Shown here piece by piece: positions 1-10,929 of a stretch of 64,000 bases of DNA. Made by a program: the position numbers and the translations under genes. Each line of letters opens with the position of its first letter. The first letter of the stretch is position 1. Origin of the DNA: Nephromyces sp. MM_2019 (taxonomy: Eukaryota; Apicomplexa; Aconoidasida; Nephromycida); NCBI GenBank assembly GCA_015657535.1, contig JADHZB010001508.1, forward strand, positions 4,588-68,587, written 5' to 3'. Below the pieces are notes generated by a model. That model was not told the origin of the DNA, ran no database searches, and saw only the letters and a program-made list of their open reading frames with translations.

Positions 1-180
1 ATACCAACACACACACACCAACACACACACCAACACACACATACCAACACACACACACCAACACACACACACCAACACACACACACCAACACACATACCA
101 ACACACACACACCAACACACACACCAACGCACACACACCAACACAAACACACCAACACGCACACCTACACACAAACCAAT
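1..180. repeat. CA-rich microsatellite (CACACACCAA variants)
   Basis: Almost uninterrupted imperfect array of ACACACACACCAAC-type units running from the window edge to about position 175. It continues beyond the left end of the window. No coding content is seen in it. Confidence 0.95.
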
Positions 181-432
181 CTAACCCGCTCGCTCTCAAA
201 GCAAGCCCTTACCCCCGATACTCTGCACATCCCGCTGATCAACTGCAAAAGGTAGAAACACAGCGCCTCTCTGCTTCTTCATACAAACCCCCCTTCTTTG
301 ACGAAATCTGCTGTTTTTCCTTTTTCCACTGTTTTATTCCTCTCGGCGCTCCTCTTTATAACTTCTTCCGCTTGGAACTATAAAAACACTGGAACTTGCC
401 CACACAAACACCTCCTCGCCTACTGGCTGTTA

Positions 433-625
433 TCCTAAACTTTTGCTCACACACAAGAAGGGGGTTGCTCACACTTGCACGAGAAGGGGATTGCTCATAC
501 ATACACAAGAAGGAGGTTGCTCTGATACACACAAGAAGGAAGTTACTCTCACGCACACACAAAAGTCGCATACACACAAGAAGGGGGTTGTTCTCACGCA
601 CACACGAAGTCGCACACACTAATTC
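433..625. repeat. minisatellite, about 28-35 bp unit
   Basis: Five to six degenerate copies of a unit containing CACAAGAAGGGGGTTGCTC followed by CACAC(G/A)CACA. It lies upstream of the proteasome gene, about 170 bp before its start codon. Open frames crossing it on both strands are repeat-driven and are not called as genes. Confidence 0.85.
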
Positions 626-798
626 ATGTGTGTAGGGTACAACAGTTTGCTCAGAAAAGCTGTTTTTGCGTACCAATTTCTCTTAAAGAAGTTGTCTTGT
701 GCATTGTGTGTGGAAAAGGGAGGATCTCTGGCTAATAGCAAAGCTTTAGGCGAAAGGAAGTGTGTGTGTGTAAAGAAGATACACCTTTGAAGGTCAAG

Positions 799-3178
799 AT
801 GGTGAGTGTTTCTGAGTGAGAAAGAGGCGCATTTTCTGCTGTTGTGTGCTTATGTTGTGGTGTTTTGGGCTGTTTTTAGCTGTTTATTTTATTTGTTGGT
901 TTGTGTAGTGTGTGTGTAATGTGTGTGTAGTGTGTGTGTCACCAGCATCTGTGTGTCACCAACGTCTGTGTGTTTTTACAGCGCTCGTGTATGTATTTCC
1001 AGCGTTTCTGCGTGTTTAGAGTCTTTCTTGTCTGTTGCCACCATTCCCGTCTTTGTGGTCAGCACTCCTGTTTTCCTAAAAAGAGAGCATGTGTTCTTTT
1101 TTTTTCCTGCATTTTCCAGTGGGTGCGGCCCCTTAAAGCTCTGATTTCCCTGTTCTTACTTGCAGTCAATCACAAGCTACAATGGAGGCGCTATAGTAGC
1201 GATGGCTGGGAAGAACTGTGTGGCGATTGCGTCAGATAAGAGGCTGGGAATGAACAGCTACTCAACTGTCAGCACTAACTTTGATAAAGTCTTCAAGCTT
1301 ACTGATCAGTGCTATGTGGGGTTTGCTGGGCTTGCCACTGATGTTTCTACCCTGTAAGGAATTTGTGTGTGTGGGGGGAAATAGTGTGTGTGGGGAAAGT
1401 TGGAATATGTGCTGTAAGGGAGGTATGTGTTGCAAGCCAGTTGCACGTGTAGATTAATCTGCAGTATCTCTCTTGCCTAAGCAAATTGTATGCGCCTACG
1501 CTACATCGTGTATTTATGTCTCCCAAACCCATAGTATGAAGAAAGAGCACTTTATGGTGTGTGCTTCAACGTTTTCCTATCAAAACTACCTCTCCTGTGT
1601 GCGTGTGCTTCTCCCAAGTCTGCATTATACATGAAGAGCACTTTCGTTTGTGTGTTTCAACGTTTTCCCATCAAATCTACATTTCCTGTATGTTTCTCCC
1701 AACAAAATAACAAGCGTGTTGGTGCACCGCTTCATCTACTTTCCTACGTTTTCTGTTGTCGTGTAGACATCAGTTAATTCGCTTTCGAAAGAATCTCTTT
1801 GAGCTGAGGGAGGAGAAGAAGATGAATGTGATGACTATAGTCAATCTAATGAGCACAATGCTCTATAAAAATCGCTTCTCTCCATACTTTGTGACTCCTG
1901 TAATTGCTGGCTTAACTGAGAACCATGAGCCTTGTATATCATCGAGCGACTTCATTGGCTCTTCTAAACATTCACATACAGGCTTTACCGTAGCTGGAAC
2001 AGCTTCAGAGATTCTCTATGGTGTTTGTGAGGCTTTCTACCGTCCAAATCTGGTAGGTATGATTGTCGGAGGAGGAGAGGGATGTATGCACACTCAGTTG
2101 GAGGATTAGTCTGTGTGTGTGTGGTGGTTTATGGGGCTTGTGGGGTGGAAATTTTAACTTTTGAGGTTCTCTCCCGGGTAGAAGTATGTGTGCTGCAATA
2201 ACTATCTTTAATGTGCGATAATTAGGAGGCAATTTGCACTTATTCAGGTGCTTTGATGGGAATTTTTGTTTGTGCGCGTGAGTTTCTTTACTTGCTTTTG
2301 TGTGTGTTTCTTTAAGTGTCTTTCAATTTTTTTTCTCATTGATTGCCTTTTTTCTTGCGGTTTCTTTTGTGTGCTTCTGACTCATTCTCAAAAAACTGTA
2401 ATTGAACCTTTGAAGTGCTCGAGAGGATCGCCCCATTGAGGCTGGTTTTTGCTCTTCACACACACTTCTTCTGAAGCATTTTAGATGATTTTTTTCAAGT
2501 TTTTTACCTGCTGTAAGCGACGTCTCAATGAGTCACTAGGTGTGTGTTATCTTCGATTCCCCTGCTACTTCCTACTGTGTGTGTGTGCAGGAGCCGGAGG
2601 AGTTATTTGAAGTCATATCCCAGGTGTTTATGGCTAGCATCGACAGAGACTGCTTCTCTGGATGGGGAGCAGTTGTTCATGTAATGTAAGTCATATCTTT
2701 TTGACACACACACAGCACAACACACTGTATCAGCTGATTGATGCCCACACACAGCACAGCATGCTGCAGTGGCTTTTTGATGGAAGCATTGCACACTGTA
2801 GCAGCTGGTTGATGCACACACGCTGTGCAACGCACTGTAACTATTTTTTGATGCACACACACAGCACAAGATAACAGGTTTTGCTCTGTGTGTTGTCTAT
2901 GCATAGTGTGTTGTGTGTTTATCTCTGTAGATGTTTTTTTTGGGATTTCCTTGCTTTTACGCTGCTTTCTGCGAACTTTCTTTCGTTTTGCAGTGTTTGT
3001 ATATTTTCCAGTGAAACTGGCAATTTGAGGCAACCTTACTGTCTTCACATGAAGATTTACTCGTTAAAAAGCCCACAAAAAACCTTTTTTCGCACATTTT
3101 TTGCCTTTGCTTCTTCCTCTCCATTGCAGAACACCTGAAAAGGTGACGAGCAGATCGCTGAAGACGAGGATGGATTAA
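799..3178 (+). CDS. PSMB3: 20S proteasome subunit beta type-3 (5 exons)
   Basis: Structural, non-catalytic beta subunit of the 20S proteasome core; beta-3 sits in the inner rings next to the active beta subunits. Exons are join(799..801, 1166..1353, 1767..2052, 2591..2685, 3130..3178), with GT-AG introns and phases 0, 2, 0 and 2 that agree throughout. The 206-aa product matches the family length of about 205. It starts SITSYNGG with no propeptide and no N-terminal catalytic Thr, as expected for beta-3. It carries GKNCVAIASDKRLG, VGFAGLATD, FELREE, RFSPYFVTPV, VAGTASE, ASIDRDC and SGWGAVVHVI, and ends TSRSLKTRMD. The first coding exon is only the ATG, followed directly by GTGAGT, so the rest of that exon is 5' UTR. 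Introns are TG-rich on the sense strand, and intron 4 carries a tandem repeat. Identity is near certain. Confidence 0.96.
2700..2875. repeat. intronic tandem repeat in PSMB3 intron 4
   Basis: Four degenerate copies, about 45-50 bp each, of GCACACACACAGCACA followed by ACTGTANCAGCTGNTTGATG. It lies wholly inside intron 4 of PSMB3. This is one of the few CA-on-sense tracts in the window. Confidence 0.8.
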
Positions 3179-3272
3179 GCCTCTTTGCTTAGCTTTCTTG
3201 AATAAGCACCGTTTGTGTGTGTGTCTATGTACACAAGGTTCTGGTCTGACCTGTATTAGCTGTATATCTAAT

Positions 3273-5165
3273 ATGCAAAAGTCTTGTTGCTGTGAGGAAA
3301 TCTTTGATGCTTGCCCTGATTGTGTGTCCCAATCGGTAAGCAGAATCCTGACTTACCTACTTCCACTAGATTTTTATCAGCTACGCTTACAGGCCTTAGT
3401 ATATACTTTGGAGAGGGGTGTACGTACACCCGAACTTTATAATAGTGTAAAGACTCAAGTTGCCCTGCAATGGCGAAGTTAGTTTTATGTGTTTGAAGCT
3501 TTTTCTCTTTTAATCAGTTTCCTGGTGGTTGCCTTGGTGTGTGTGTGTGGGTGGGTTGGTGTTTACCTGTTCGGGTTGGTGTGTCTGTGTATCTTGAGGT
3601 TCCCCTTTTTTAGGAGGATTATGTCTTCGTATTGCATTCTTAAGCGGGAAGCTCTTATACATGGAATTGAGTCAATCAATGGAGAAGATATTTTGCTATA
3701 TAAATACCGCCTGCATCATGATGTGAGTGGATGGGAGTGAGTGTACGCACACTGAATATCCCGATTCTCCTTCCAAACCTAGAGTATCCCTTCTATCTTA
3801 TATTAAGCCTAGAGCCTCACGGGAAAGAGGGGGATTTATTTTGTGTTGACTCCATAGTAATCCTTGAGGCACACACACACACATTGCACAGATAGCTGAA
3901 GAATCCTTTACTCGGTGATACCATCTAAGTTTGGAACAGCTTGCGAGTGTGCTGGTATAATGCGATCTTACGCCACCTAGTGGTTACCTCCACAACAGGG
4001 TCTGACGGTGGGGTGGCTAAGTGCCCTAATACCCCCGGAAAACACACACACTGAAGCATCGTCATATAATTGGACAGAGAGTGACTCACATGGGGGGCCT
4101 TCACACACATACTGATATACCCACATACCCTTCGCACGCTCAAACACACACATCCCCTTCAGAAGATACCCCACTCAAACACCCATATGTACTTCACACA
4201 CACAACTCAAACACCCACACCTCCCGCACACACACGGCGAGCTCTCAGCCTAAACTTGGAGTACCCAACACCTCCTCCCTCTTCTCGATTATAGTATACA
4301 GCTAAGATAAAGGCATCCATAGAGTTTTATAACTCCCTTTCGAAGGGATTTAGCAGTGATTAACGTTGGTGTACGTACACTCAGATTACAGACGAGGGTG
4401 AAGCAATAGATGATGACTTTTTCCAGCAAACAACGTCGCTGCACACGATGGTACCAAGTGTTAAGACGATAGACATTGATAGCACACACGAGAGTATATG
4501 CGCATTCCCACGGGTGAGATTGTGTACAAGTGTGTGTGGGTCCTGTGCAATGCCCTTCCATGCTGTGCAAACGTCTTGAAATGCGTCTCAGGCGGTGTAT
4601 CTGATGCATATTTGTACATAAATCGTCGTGTGGACACACACGAAGCACTCTCAGACCTTCAAAAGCCCATGTGTTGCAGCAGTTGAGGCTTTGCTGTTTT
4701 GCATCCTCTGTTTCACTCTCATCTGTACACACCAGCAAGAGGGTATGTACGCTGCTGACGTGTATTTTGAGGCTTGATTTGTTGTGTGAAAGCTGTGTGT
4801 TTGGCTCTTTGCGTATGTATGAGGAGTACGTGTTCCGCTCTGTATGTATATGTGGCAGTGGCTCTGCGTGTGTACATGTGTGTCGGTGGCTCCGTGTGTT
4901 CGAATGTGTCTGTGGGTGGCTCTTTGTGACTGGCTTTACTGTGTGCATTCTCAGTGTTTTTGGCTTTCTGCGTGTGCACTGTATCTGCAATTGGTCGCAC
5001 AAAAACCAAAAATTATGCAGCTCCCTAAGTCACACACTCTCACGCACACAAAGCTGCACTTACTTTGAAGTGAAGATCCTCAGTTTAGACTCTCATGCTG
5101 CAAATATCAGCCACATCTGCTTTGTGCCCTCCTTAAAGTACTCTAAACCGATGTCTTGCAACTGA
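3273..5165 (+). CDS. candidate multi-exon gene downstream of PSMB3, unrecognised
   Basis: I do not recognise this gene. Exon-like blocks with good splice sites are: 3273-3335 (MQKSCCCEEIFDACPDCVSQS split before GTAAGC), 3393-3446 (ends NS before GTAAAG), 3614-3722 (contains MSSYCILKREALIHG, donor GTGAGT), 4385-4513 (ITDEGEAIDDDFFQQTTSLH..., donor GTGAGA) and 4680-4742 (QLRLCCFASSVSLSS..., donor GTATGT). The last three join in phase 0; the first two are phase 0 but do not join cleanly to the third. A later open block ending at 5165 (FEVKILSLDSHAANISHICF) has a beta-propeller feel, but I could not splice it in. It begins only 95 bp after the PSMB3 stop codon. An intergenic assignment with chance open frames cannot be excluded. 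Confidence 0.35.
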
Positions 5166-5385
5166 AAAGCAGATCAGAAAGTCCAATGAAAAGACTTTAC
5201 GTCAAACTGCATGCTAAATACTCCTCAGTTGCAGTATAGCTAGAGTGTACGTACATCAAATTAGCTAAAAAATGGCTTTAGATATGAGCGAATTGCGATT
5301 TTCTCGGTGTACATACACCGACTTAATCAAAAATAACATCATAAACGGGAAAATTGCGATGCTCTGGGTGTGTACATACATCTTC
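3416..5385. promoter_or_regulatory. cluster of GTGTACGTACAC-like palindromes
   Basis: Perfect or near-perfect inverted repeats centred on TGTACGTACA or TGTACATACA: GGGTGTACGTACACCC at 3416-3431, AGTGTACGCACACT at 3740-3753, GTGTACGTACAC at 4369-4380, AGTGTACGTACAT at 5244-5256, CGGTGTACATACACCG at 5305-5320 and GGGTGTGTACATACA at 5366-5380. The last two are each preceded by AATTGCGAT at about 15 bp. Looser copies occur elsewhere (33231, 48179). The function is unknown; a binding site for a dimeric factor is an inference. The first copy lies in a candidate exon. Confidence 0.5.
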
Positions 5386-5400
5386 ATAGCCACTCGATTG

Positions 5401-6010
5401 TAAAGAGGAAAGCTTGAAAAAAGCCAATATTTCTATTAAGTTTGCAACAAGGTCTTTCTGGCATGGTAGTCGGTGTGTGCGATACTTTGCAGCTCCAGAG
5501 CTACCTTTTGGTGGTGCTCTGAACTAAGATTAGTGAGTATGTAGATAAAAAAGAGAAGAAACAGGAAAGTGGGGAATCTTCACAATTAAAGGAATGTGGC
5601 GATTGAGTACCTTTAAAAGTCGTTTAATTCTCAAATAAAAACGCTTAAAAGTAAGAAGAGAGCGCAAAGACGGTAAGCAATGAAGAGGGGGCTGTATAAG
5701 AGGAGGGGGGATGAGGGGTGAATAGGAGGGGGTGGGGGGTGTGGAGGATGAAAAAGAGGATTTAAAAGGTGAAAAACAGTAAAGAAGCATAAAAAGCCGA
5801 AAAAGAGAGAAACACATACACCTGGAGCTTCACCCACTAAGAGAAGAAGCCATTGTTAAACCGTGATCCCCAGAAATTATCAAGTTGAACGTAATCTTCA
5901 AAAAAAAAGGTTATCCCAAAAAAGCATGAAAGTAACGAATACCTTAAATCTCTCATTAAACGTAAAAATTTGTAAAACACACACACACTATTTCCAAGAC
6001 TTTATCGATT
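5401..6010. other. no gene seen; purine-rich tract
   Basis: Between the palindrome cluster and the next repeat I see no convincing exon. Positions 5640-5830 are strongly purine-rich on the plus strand (GGGGG and GAGAAG runs). That would be a polypyrimidine tract for a minus-strand transcript. Confidence 0.5.
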
Positions 6011-6229
6011 GATGCTATGTTGAAAGCAATAAAAGGAGCAATGGATTTCAGTGCAGTAGTAGCTGAATCTATACAAAGTAATGGCGTGTATATAGACCCG
6101 CAATGTACATACACCATGAAAAACATACGAAATGAGATATTTAAATGCAGCTTCTATGTGCACATACATGCACTAAACAAGCCACACAAACATACACACC
6201 AATCCAAAACCCAATGCTAAAACAACACC

Positions 6230-6410
6230 ACACACACACACACACAGGCAGACACGTAAAGACACAGACTCACACAGACACAGACTCACACACAGACACA
6301 GACTCACACACAGACACAGACTCACACACAGACACAAACTCACACAGAGACACAGACTCACACACAGACACAGACTCACACAGAGACACAGACTCACACA
6401 CAGACACATA
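6230..6410. repeat. ACAGACACAGACTCACAC minisatellite (18 bp)
   Basis: About nine near-identical copies of an 18-bp unit built from ACAGACACAGACTCAC, flanked by CA runs. The long open frames on both strands here (Cys/Val/Ser-rich on one, His/Thr/Asp-rich on the other) follow from the repeat and are not called genes. Confidence 0.92.
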
Positions 6411-6935
6411 GAATATATCCAAAAAAAAGCTGTACAAGCCTAAACACTCAAAAAAAAACATACACACGCAAACATACACTCACGCACACACAAATACAGA
6501 CAAACACACACACACCCTGCTTACATGAGCGAATAGTGTCCACATTTTGCTTAGGGTCCAAATCAGATTAGCATACCAACCAAAGGGTAGATACATTCTA
6601 AGCAAAAATTTTATGAAGAAAGCAGAGATTCATACAAATCCTTCATCCTCCTCATACCTCTAATCATTGAAAGCCACAGTTTAAACAGAAGAATGAAACA
6701 CTATAAACTCGCAACTTTACACCATTAGGAAGCTATGAAAAACCCACATACTTATCTACTGTTTATTTCACGTACTCACAAACTTTATCACACACATGAA
6801 GAGACACAAAAAGACACACATACAAACACAGAAAAACACAAGCACACAACACCCATAAAACGCAACATACACACACGCAAAACGTGCGTAAGATAGCTAA
6901 AGTCGCTGCAAGATTTTCATCTTCAAAAGGTTTAC

Positions 6936-8930
6936 CCAAACAGAGGATGACAATAGTCCAAGATAAAGAGTAGGAGAACACATACTCCTAGGGCAAGCAG
7001 AATGTATACAACAGGGTTGATGATGTAACGGAATACGAGCTTCGTTATTACATACCTGAAGACACATTAGATGAGATACTGAAAATGTGTGTGCGTGGGA
7101 CACAAGAGCGTGTGAGCAGTAGTTTGCATGCGAGTGAGAGCTAATGGCAGAGCGAGAGCAGCAATAGAGAGTAACAGAGTGAGAGCTCCTCTAAGAGAGT
7201 GAGTGAGAGGGTGAGAGTTCCTCTAAGAGAGAGAGCAAGAGAGCAAGAGAGAGAGAGTGAGAGAGCAAGCGCTCCTCTAAGAAAGTGAGCGTCTACAGCT
7301 AGATATCTCAGAGCGAGTTAAATACACAGAAAACAGATCAAAATATTCATCAAACTTCAGCGGTAAAACTAGCCCCACATCTGCGTCTCTTTTTCTACAA
7401 AAAAGCTCCCACAACCACTACTTATCAAGCATCACTACAGGGTGCCTCCTACATTTCCAGACTCCAAATTTCTAATGAGCTGAAGCTTAGAAGATGAGAA
7501 AAATGTAAAAATCCAGAGAAACAGCAAAGAAACAGCCAAATTCTCAGCAAAAAAAGGTAAAAATTGAAGAAAATTTGGAATCTCATACATTAAAAGCATA
7601 GAAATATCAATAACAACTACAGAAAGTAGCACTTCTCAATAATTGCATGCAGTGAAGAATGTACACACAAGCGAGTGTAGCGAGGTTGAGGACTGGGCAT
7701 AAAAATATTAGTGTTTCCAGCTTCATACACAAGAAAACCTAGGAAAAAACCGCAAAAGACCTCCTAGAAACTGTAAAGAAGAAGAGAATAAAGAGAAACT
7801 CTACACTCTTTGTGTGAAAAAAACGCTGAAAACCTCCTCAATACAACGAAGAAGAATAAGAGATTATCCCTCGACTAAACACAGTATACACTGTATACCC
7901 TCATAGAACTTCTCGACAAATCTTTTCTCGGCCTTTAAATACTATGAAGAAGCTCCTGGAAACTCACGTGAGGAATAAACACTCGGCGATGGTAAACAGT
8001 ATAGACGAAAGCAGCAAAACCGTTTTAAGCTCAGGGTAATCTTTGGCGATAGCAAACAACGCATACGAAGCTTCAGGTACCCTCAAAAGCTTTAATACTG
8101 GTGAAATTTGCAGGAGCGATTCTGATGAAATAAAGTAGCGGCGCACACACACACAAACGCTGTGAAAAAATTGAGTTAAAATGTACAACAGGGGCACACC
8201 ATTAGATATCTCAAAAAGAGAATCTTCCAGCATACACACACGCTCAATTTCTTCAAGAATCAACGCCAAGAGGGACACACACACCACAAATCCCTCACAT
8301 CAAAACCCTCCAGCACACACGCTTATCCTGCATAAGCTTTTCAAGTCTTCAAACTCAGCACCAAACACAAAAATGCTCAATTTCTTCAAGAATCAATGCT
8401 AAGAGAGGCACATACCACAAATCCCTCACACTAAAACCTTCCAGCACATACACACACACCACTATCAACGAGTGTAGACAGACAAACCCATCTAAATCTT
8501 AACATATAAATGCCCATAATAAGCACACACACCTACACACACATTCACCCAAAAATTCACAAAGATAGCCCCAAAAAAACATTCACCAACTTTTGCAACA
8601 GCGAGTAACATTCGCATACACAATCTTCTACAACTGACTTATTGGGAAAGGCACTGGAGGACACACAATCTTCTCACGCAAAACGAAGTTTTCTGAAGCA
8701 GAAGCTTCGCCCAAAGCAGCCTTGAAGCCCAACATAGCATTCCTCCCTCCTTCCTTCAGGAATGAGGAGAACTCAAGGTAAGACTTTGACATTGGAACTC
8801 GGTTGTAGGTAAAACATCCAATCCATGCTAGATGCGAGACGATGATGTACGACAAGAATACGCACACAAGTAGCACTTTCGTCCATCTCAGGAGACGCTG
8901 GTGGCATCGACTTAAAAAGATTGGGTTCAT
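6936..8930 (-). CDS. candidate multi-exon membrane protein, unrecognised
   Basis: Three minus-strand blocks look coding. Block 8930-8628 is an open frame of 100 aa with an N-terminal hydrophobic helix (KVLLVCVFLSYIIVSHLAWI) and a stop codon. Block 8159-7968 contains LLQISPVLKLLRVPEASYAL and TVLLLSSILFTIAECLFL, with a GTGAGT donor. Block 7055-6936 is bounded by TTCAG and GTAAAC, phase 2 to 2, and encodes a clear membrane helix (NPVVYILLALGVCVLLLFIL). I cannot join them with certainty, and they may belong to more than one gene; the first block could be a complete small membrane protein. CA repeats on the plus strand fit a minus-strand transcript. The family is not recognised. Confidence 0.35.
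7120..7300. repeat. GA-rich repeat with GCTCCTCTAAGAGAG units
   Basis: GAGAGTGAGAGAGCAAG simple sequence is interrupted three times by G(C/T)TCCTCTAAGA(G/A)AG at roughly 40-60 bp spacing. No coding signal is seen. Confidence 0.8.
8247..8455. repeat. direct duplication, about 75-bp unit
   Basis: Two copies of a block that begins CTCAATTTCTTCAAGAATCA and ends TCCAGCACA(C/T)ACAC, offset by about 130 bp and differing at only a few positions. On the minus strand the unit contains LILEEIE. One copy keeps a CTCTTAG acceptor-like end where the other has CTCTTGG. It may be a duplicated exon boundary of the candidate membrane gene. Confidence 0.75.
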
Positions 8931-8984
8931 AGCGATTGCCCAAGCTCTGAAGAGGTGAAGATTGGAGAAAAAAAACGAATGAAT

Positions 8985-9112
8985 GGACGTAGAAATTTAT
9001 GTGTGTGTTTGTTTGCGTATTGTGCGTGTGCATGTGTTTGTGTGTGTGTTGTGTGCGTGCATGTGTGTGTGTGCACGTATTTGCATATGTGTGTGTGTGC
9101 CCGCATGTGTTT
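8985..9112. repeat. TG-rich tract
   Basis: GTGTGTGTTTGTTTGCGTATTGTG-type degenerate TG repeat with CATGTGTGTG interruptions. No gene is seen from here to about 10.05 kb apart from weak minus-strand open frames near 9.26-9.40 kb that are open in two frames. Confidence 0.75.
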
Positions 9113-10147
9113 TTTTTGAAGAGATGGAAAGCAAATTTATAATGAGGAGAGATGGTAGAAGAGAAAGATGTGAAGAAAACGTGATTCTTAAAGGTAAAAA
9201 ACTAGGACCTTCAAATGGATACACTCTAAGAAAACTACGTGAAGATGGAGGTTTTCTTAAACTGACCCATTGGTGATGGGATTTCTCAGAAAAGGGCAGT
9301 CTGCAAAACTATGAGGGGATATACGGAAAATGACCAGTGCTTTGGATGATTCGATATCATTTGCAATTCTAGGGCTGTTGATGAGAGGTGGAGGCTTTAA
9401 GGAAATACAAAGAAAATTAGAGAGCACACACACACATACACTTGTGGTGGTAAGAGGTATATACGATACCACCTCATAATAGGAGAATCTAAAATAATGG
9501 CTACATAGCAGCTGGAATCGGGACAAAAGATTCAGTCAGCTACCCCACACACACCACTCAACCAAATGACACATATCACTCAACAAAACGACAAACACCA
9601 TTCAACTACCCACAACACACCACTCAACCACTCCATAAAAAAATTCCACACACACACACCCTTTCCACATAAACGAAAACCAACTACATTCTCCTACAGC
9701 CTATAAATTCGCCAGAAAGGCCCTCAAAAGCGTAAAATGCCTTGAGCTTACACACACCAAACATCCTTGTGTATATACTTTTTTTCGAGCATTTTTACAG
9801 AAAAAATAGAGCCAAATCCACGGAGTAAATACTGACAAATCAAACTCTTCAAAAAGCAAGAAAAAACTCCAAACTTAACGCGTTTAAAGGGCAATTTGCC
9901 AAAAAAGAGGGAAACTTTAAACAAACCAACTATAAAACAATCGTGCTTCAGCAGTGAAGAAAAAAAATGCTAAAAGCATTAGAAAAACAATGGAAAATCA
10001 GCTGAAATAGAAGAGGATTTCCAACTCTAAATATATCATTTCATCCTATTCATTATTTGAAGCAGTTAAAAAGTTGGTATAAACAAATATTTTTCCCTTT
10101 AAAGCAATTGATAGCTAAAATTCTAAAAAAAATTAAAACACACAAAA

Positions 10148-10429
10148 GTGTTCCAGCAGCAAATACTAGCGGTTTTTCTAAAGCTAACAGCTCAATCAAC
10201 CTTTTTTATGGAGAATTCTCATTGCCATTGTTTCAAGAAACAGACAAGGATGAAACAGGGGGCAAGAAAACGTCTAAATACACTTGGAAAAGACGAAACA
10301 GTAGAGCCACAAAAACATCTAAATACACCTTCAGAAACATACAAAGATGAAACAGAAGAGCCGCAAAAAGCAGCTACACACTTTCCAAGCTGCTGTGATA
10401 AATTAGGACTTTTCTGGCTTAATGAATAA
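10148..10429 (+). CDS. candidate repeat-containing exon, weak
   Basis: A plus-strand open frame contains a degenerate 50-60 bp DNA repeat encoding variants of KDET(V/E)EPQK with LNTPSETY between them, ending ...LGLFWLNE and a stop. A second frame is open across the same repeat. Composition is charged and low in complexity. There are no recognisable splice sites or homologues. It could be a repeat-driven open frame rather than a gene. Confidence 0.22.
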   Translation: MFQQQILAVFLKLTAQSTFFMENSHCHCFKKQTRMKQGARKRLNTLGKDETVEPQKHLNTPSETYKDETEEPQKAATHFPSCCDKLGLFWLNE

Positions 10430-10804
10430 AAAAAGCAACGGATTTCACCACATCAGCCACTAGCAGAGTACATCCATCTTCTTGCAGAAACGACAAAAAG
10501 TTCCAATAAAAAACTACGCAAACTGCCTACTCCTAGCAGATTTTCATAAGGACATAATTCAACGAGACATGTAGCGCCTTCAGGGAGAAAAAAAAAAAAA
10601 AGGGTTAGCGTGTGTGCCGATTTTGCATGTAGAAAAACACCTCGAGCATGTATTTTCGGGATTTTTTACGAGTAAACTAAGAGTTTTCCCATGATTCACC
10701 ATCTTCCGAATCACAAGAAAATAGCAGTATTATCGAGAAGAGGGTTGAAAGCAGTTCACAGCTATAGTTCCATGGTAGCACACTCACTATTTCACACTTT
10801 AAAG

Positions 10805-10926
10805 AAGAAAACCGGCATCTATAGAAGCTCTTGCTCTCAGAGAAGCCAAAAACGTACTGCAACCGCCTGCCTTGTTGATATCTGGGAGGCTAGTTAGGAA
10901 GAATGAGCTACTGCATTCTAACGAAG
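10805..10926 (+). CDS. candidate internal exon, unrecognised
   Basis: The open frame reads KPASIEALALREAKNVLQPP then ALLISGRLVRKNELLHSNE and ends at a G before GTCTGTGTGTGG, with a possible acceptor at 10804 or, giving a shorter exon, CTCTCAG at 10840. The following sequence is TG-rich, as in introns of the confirmed plus-strand genes. No partner exon is placed. Confidence 0.35.
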
Positions 10927-10929
10927 GTC

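Noticed and set aside
4289..5002. 237-codon minus-strand open frame rich in His, Thr and Arg
   Set aside because: Its length comes from CA/TG-rich sequence without stops; plus-strand exons with splice sites cover the same region.
6173..6479. Open frames of Cys/Val/Ser or His/Thr/Asp repeats on both strands
   Set aside because: They are translations of the 18-bp minisatellite and have no splice sites or unique sequence.
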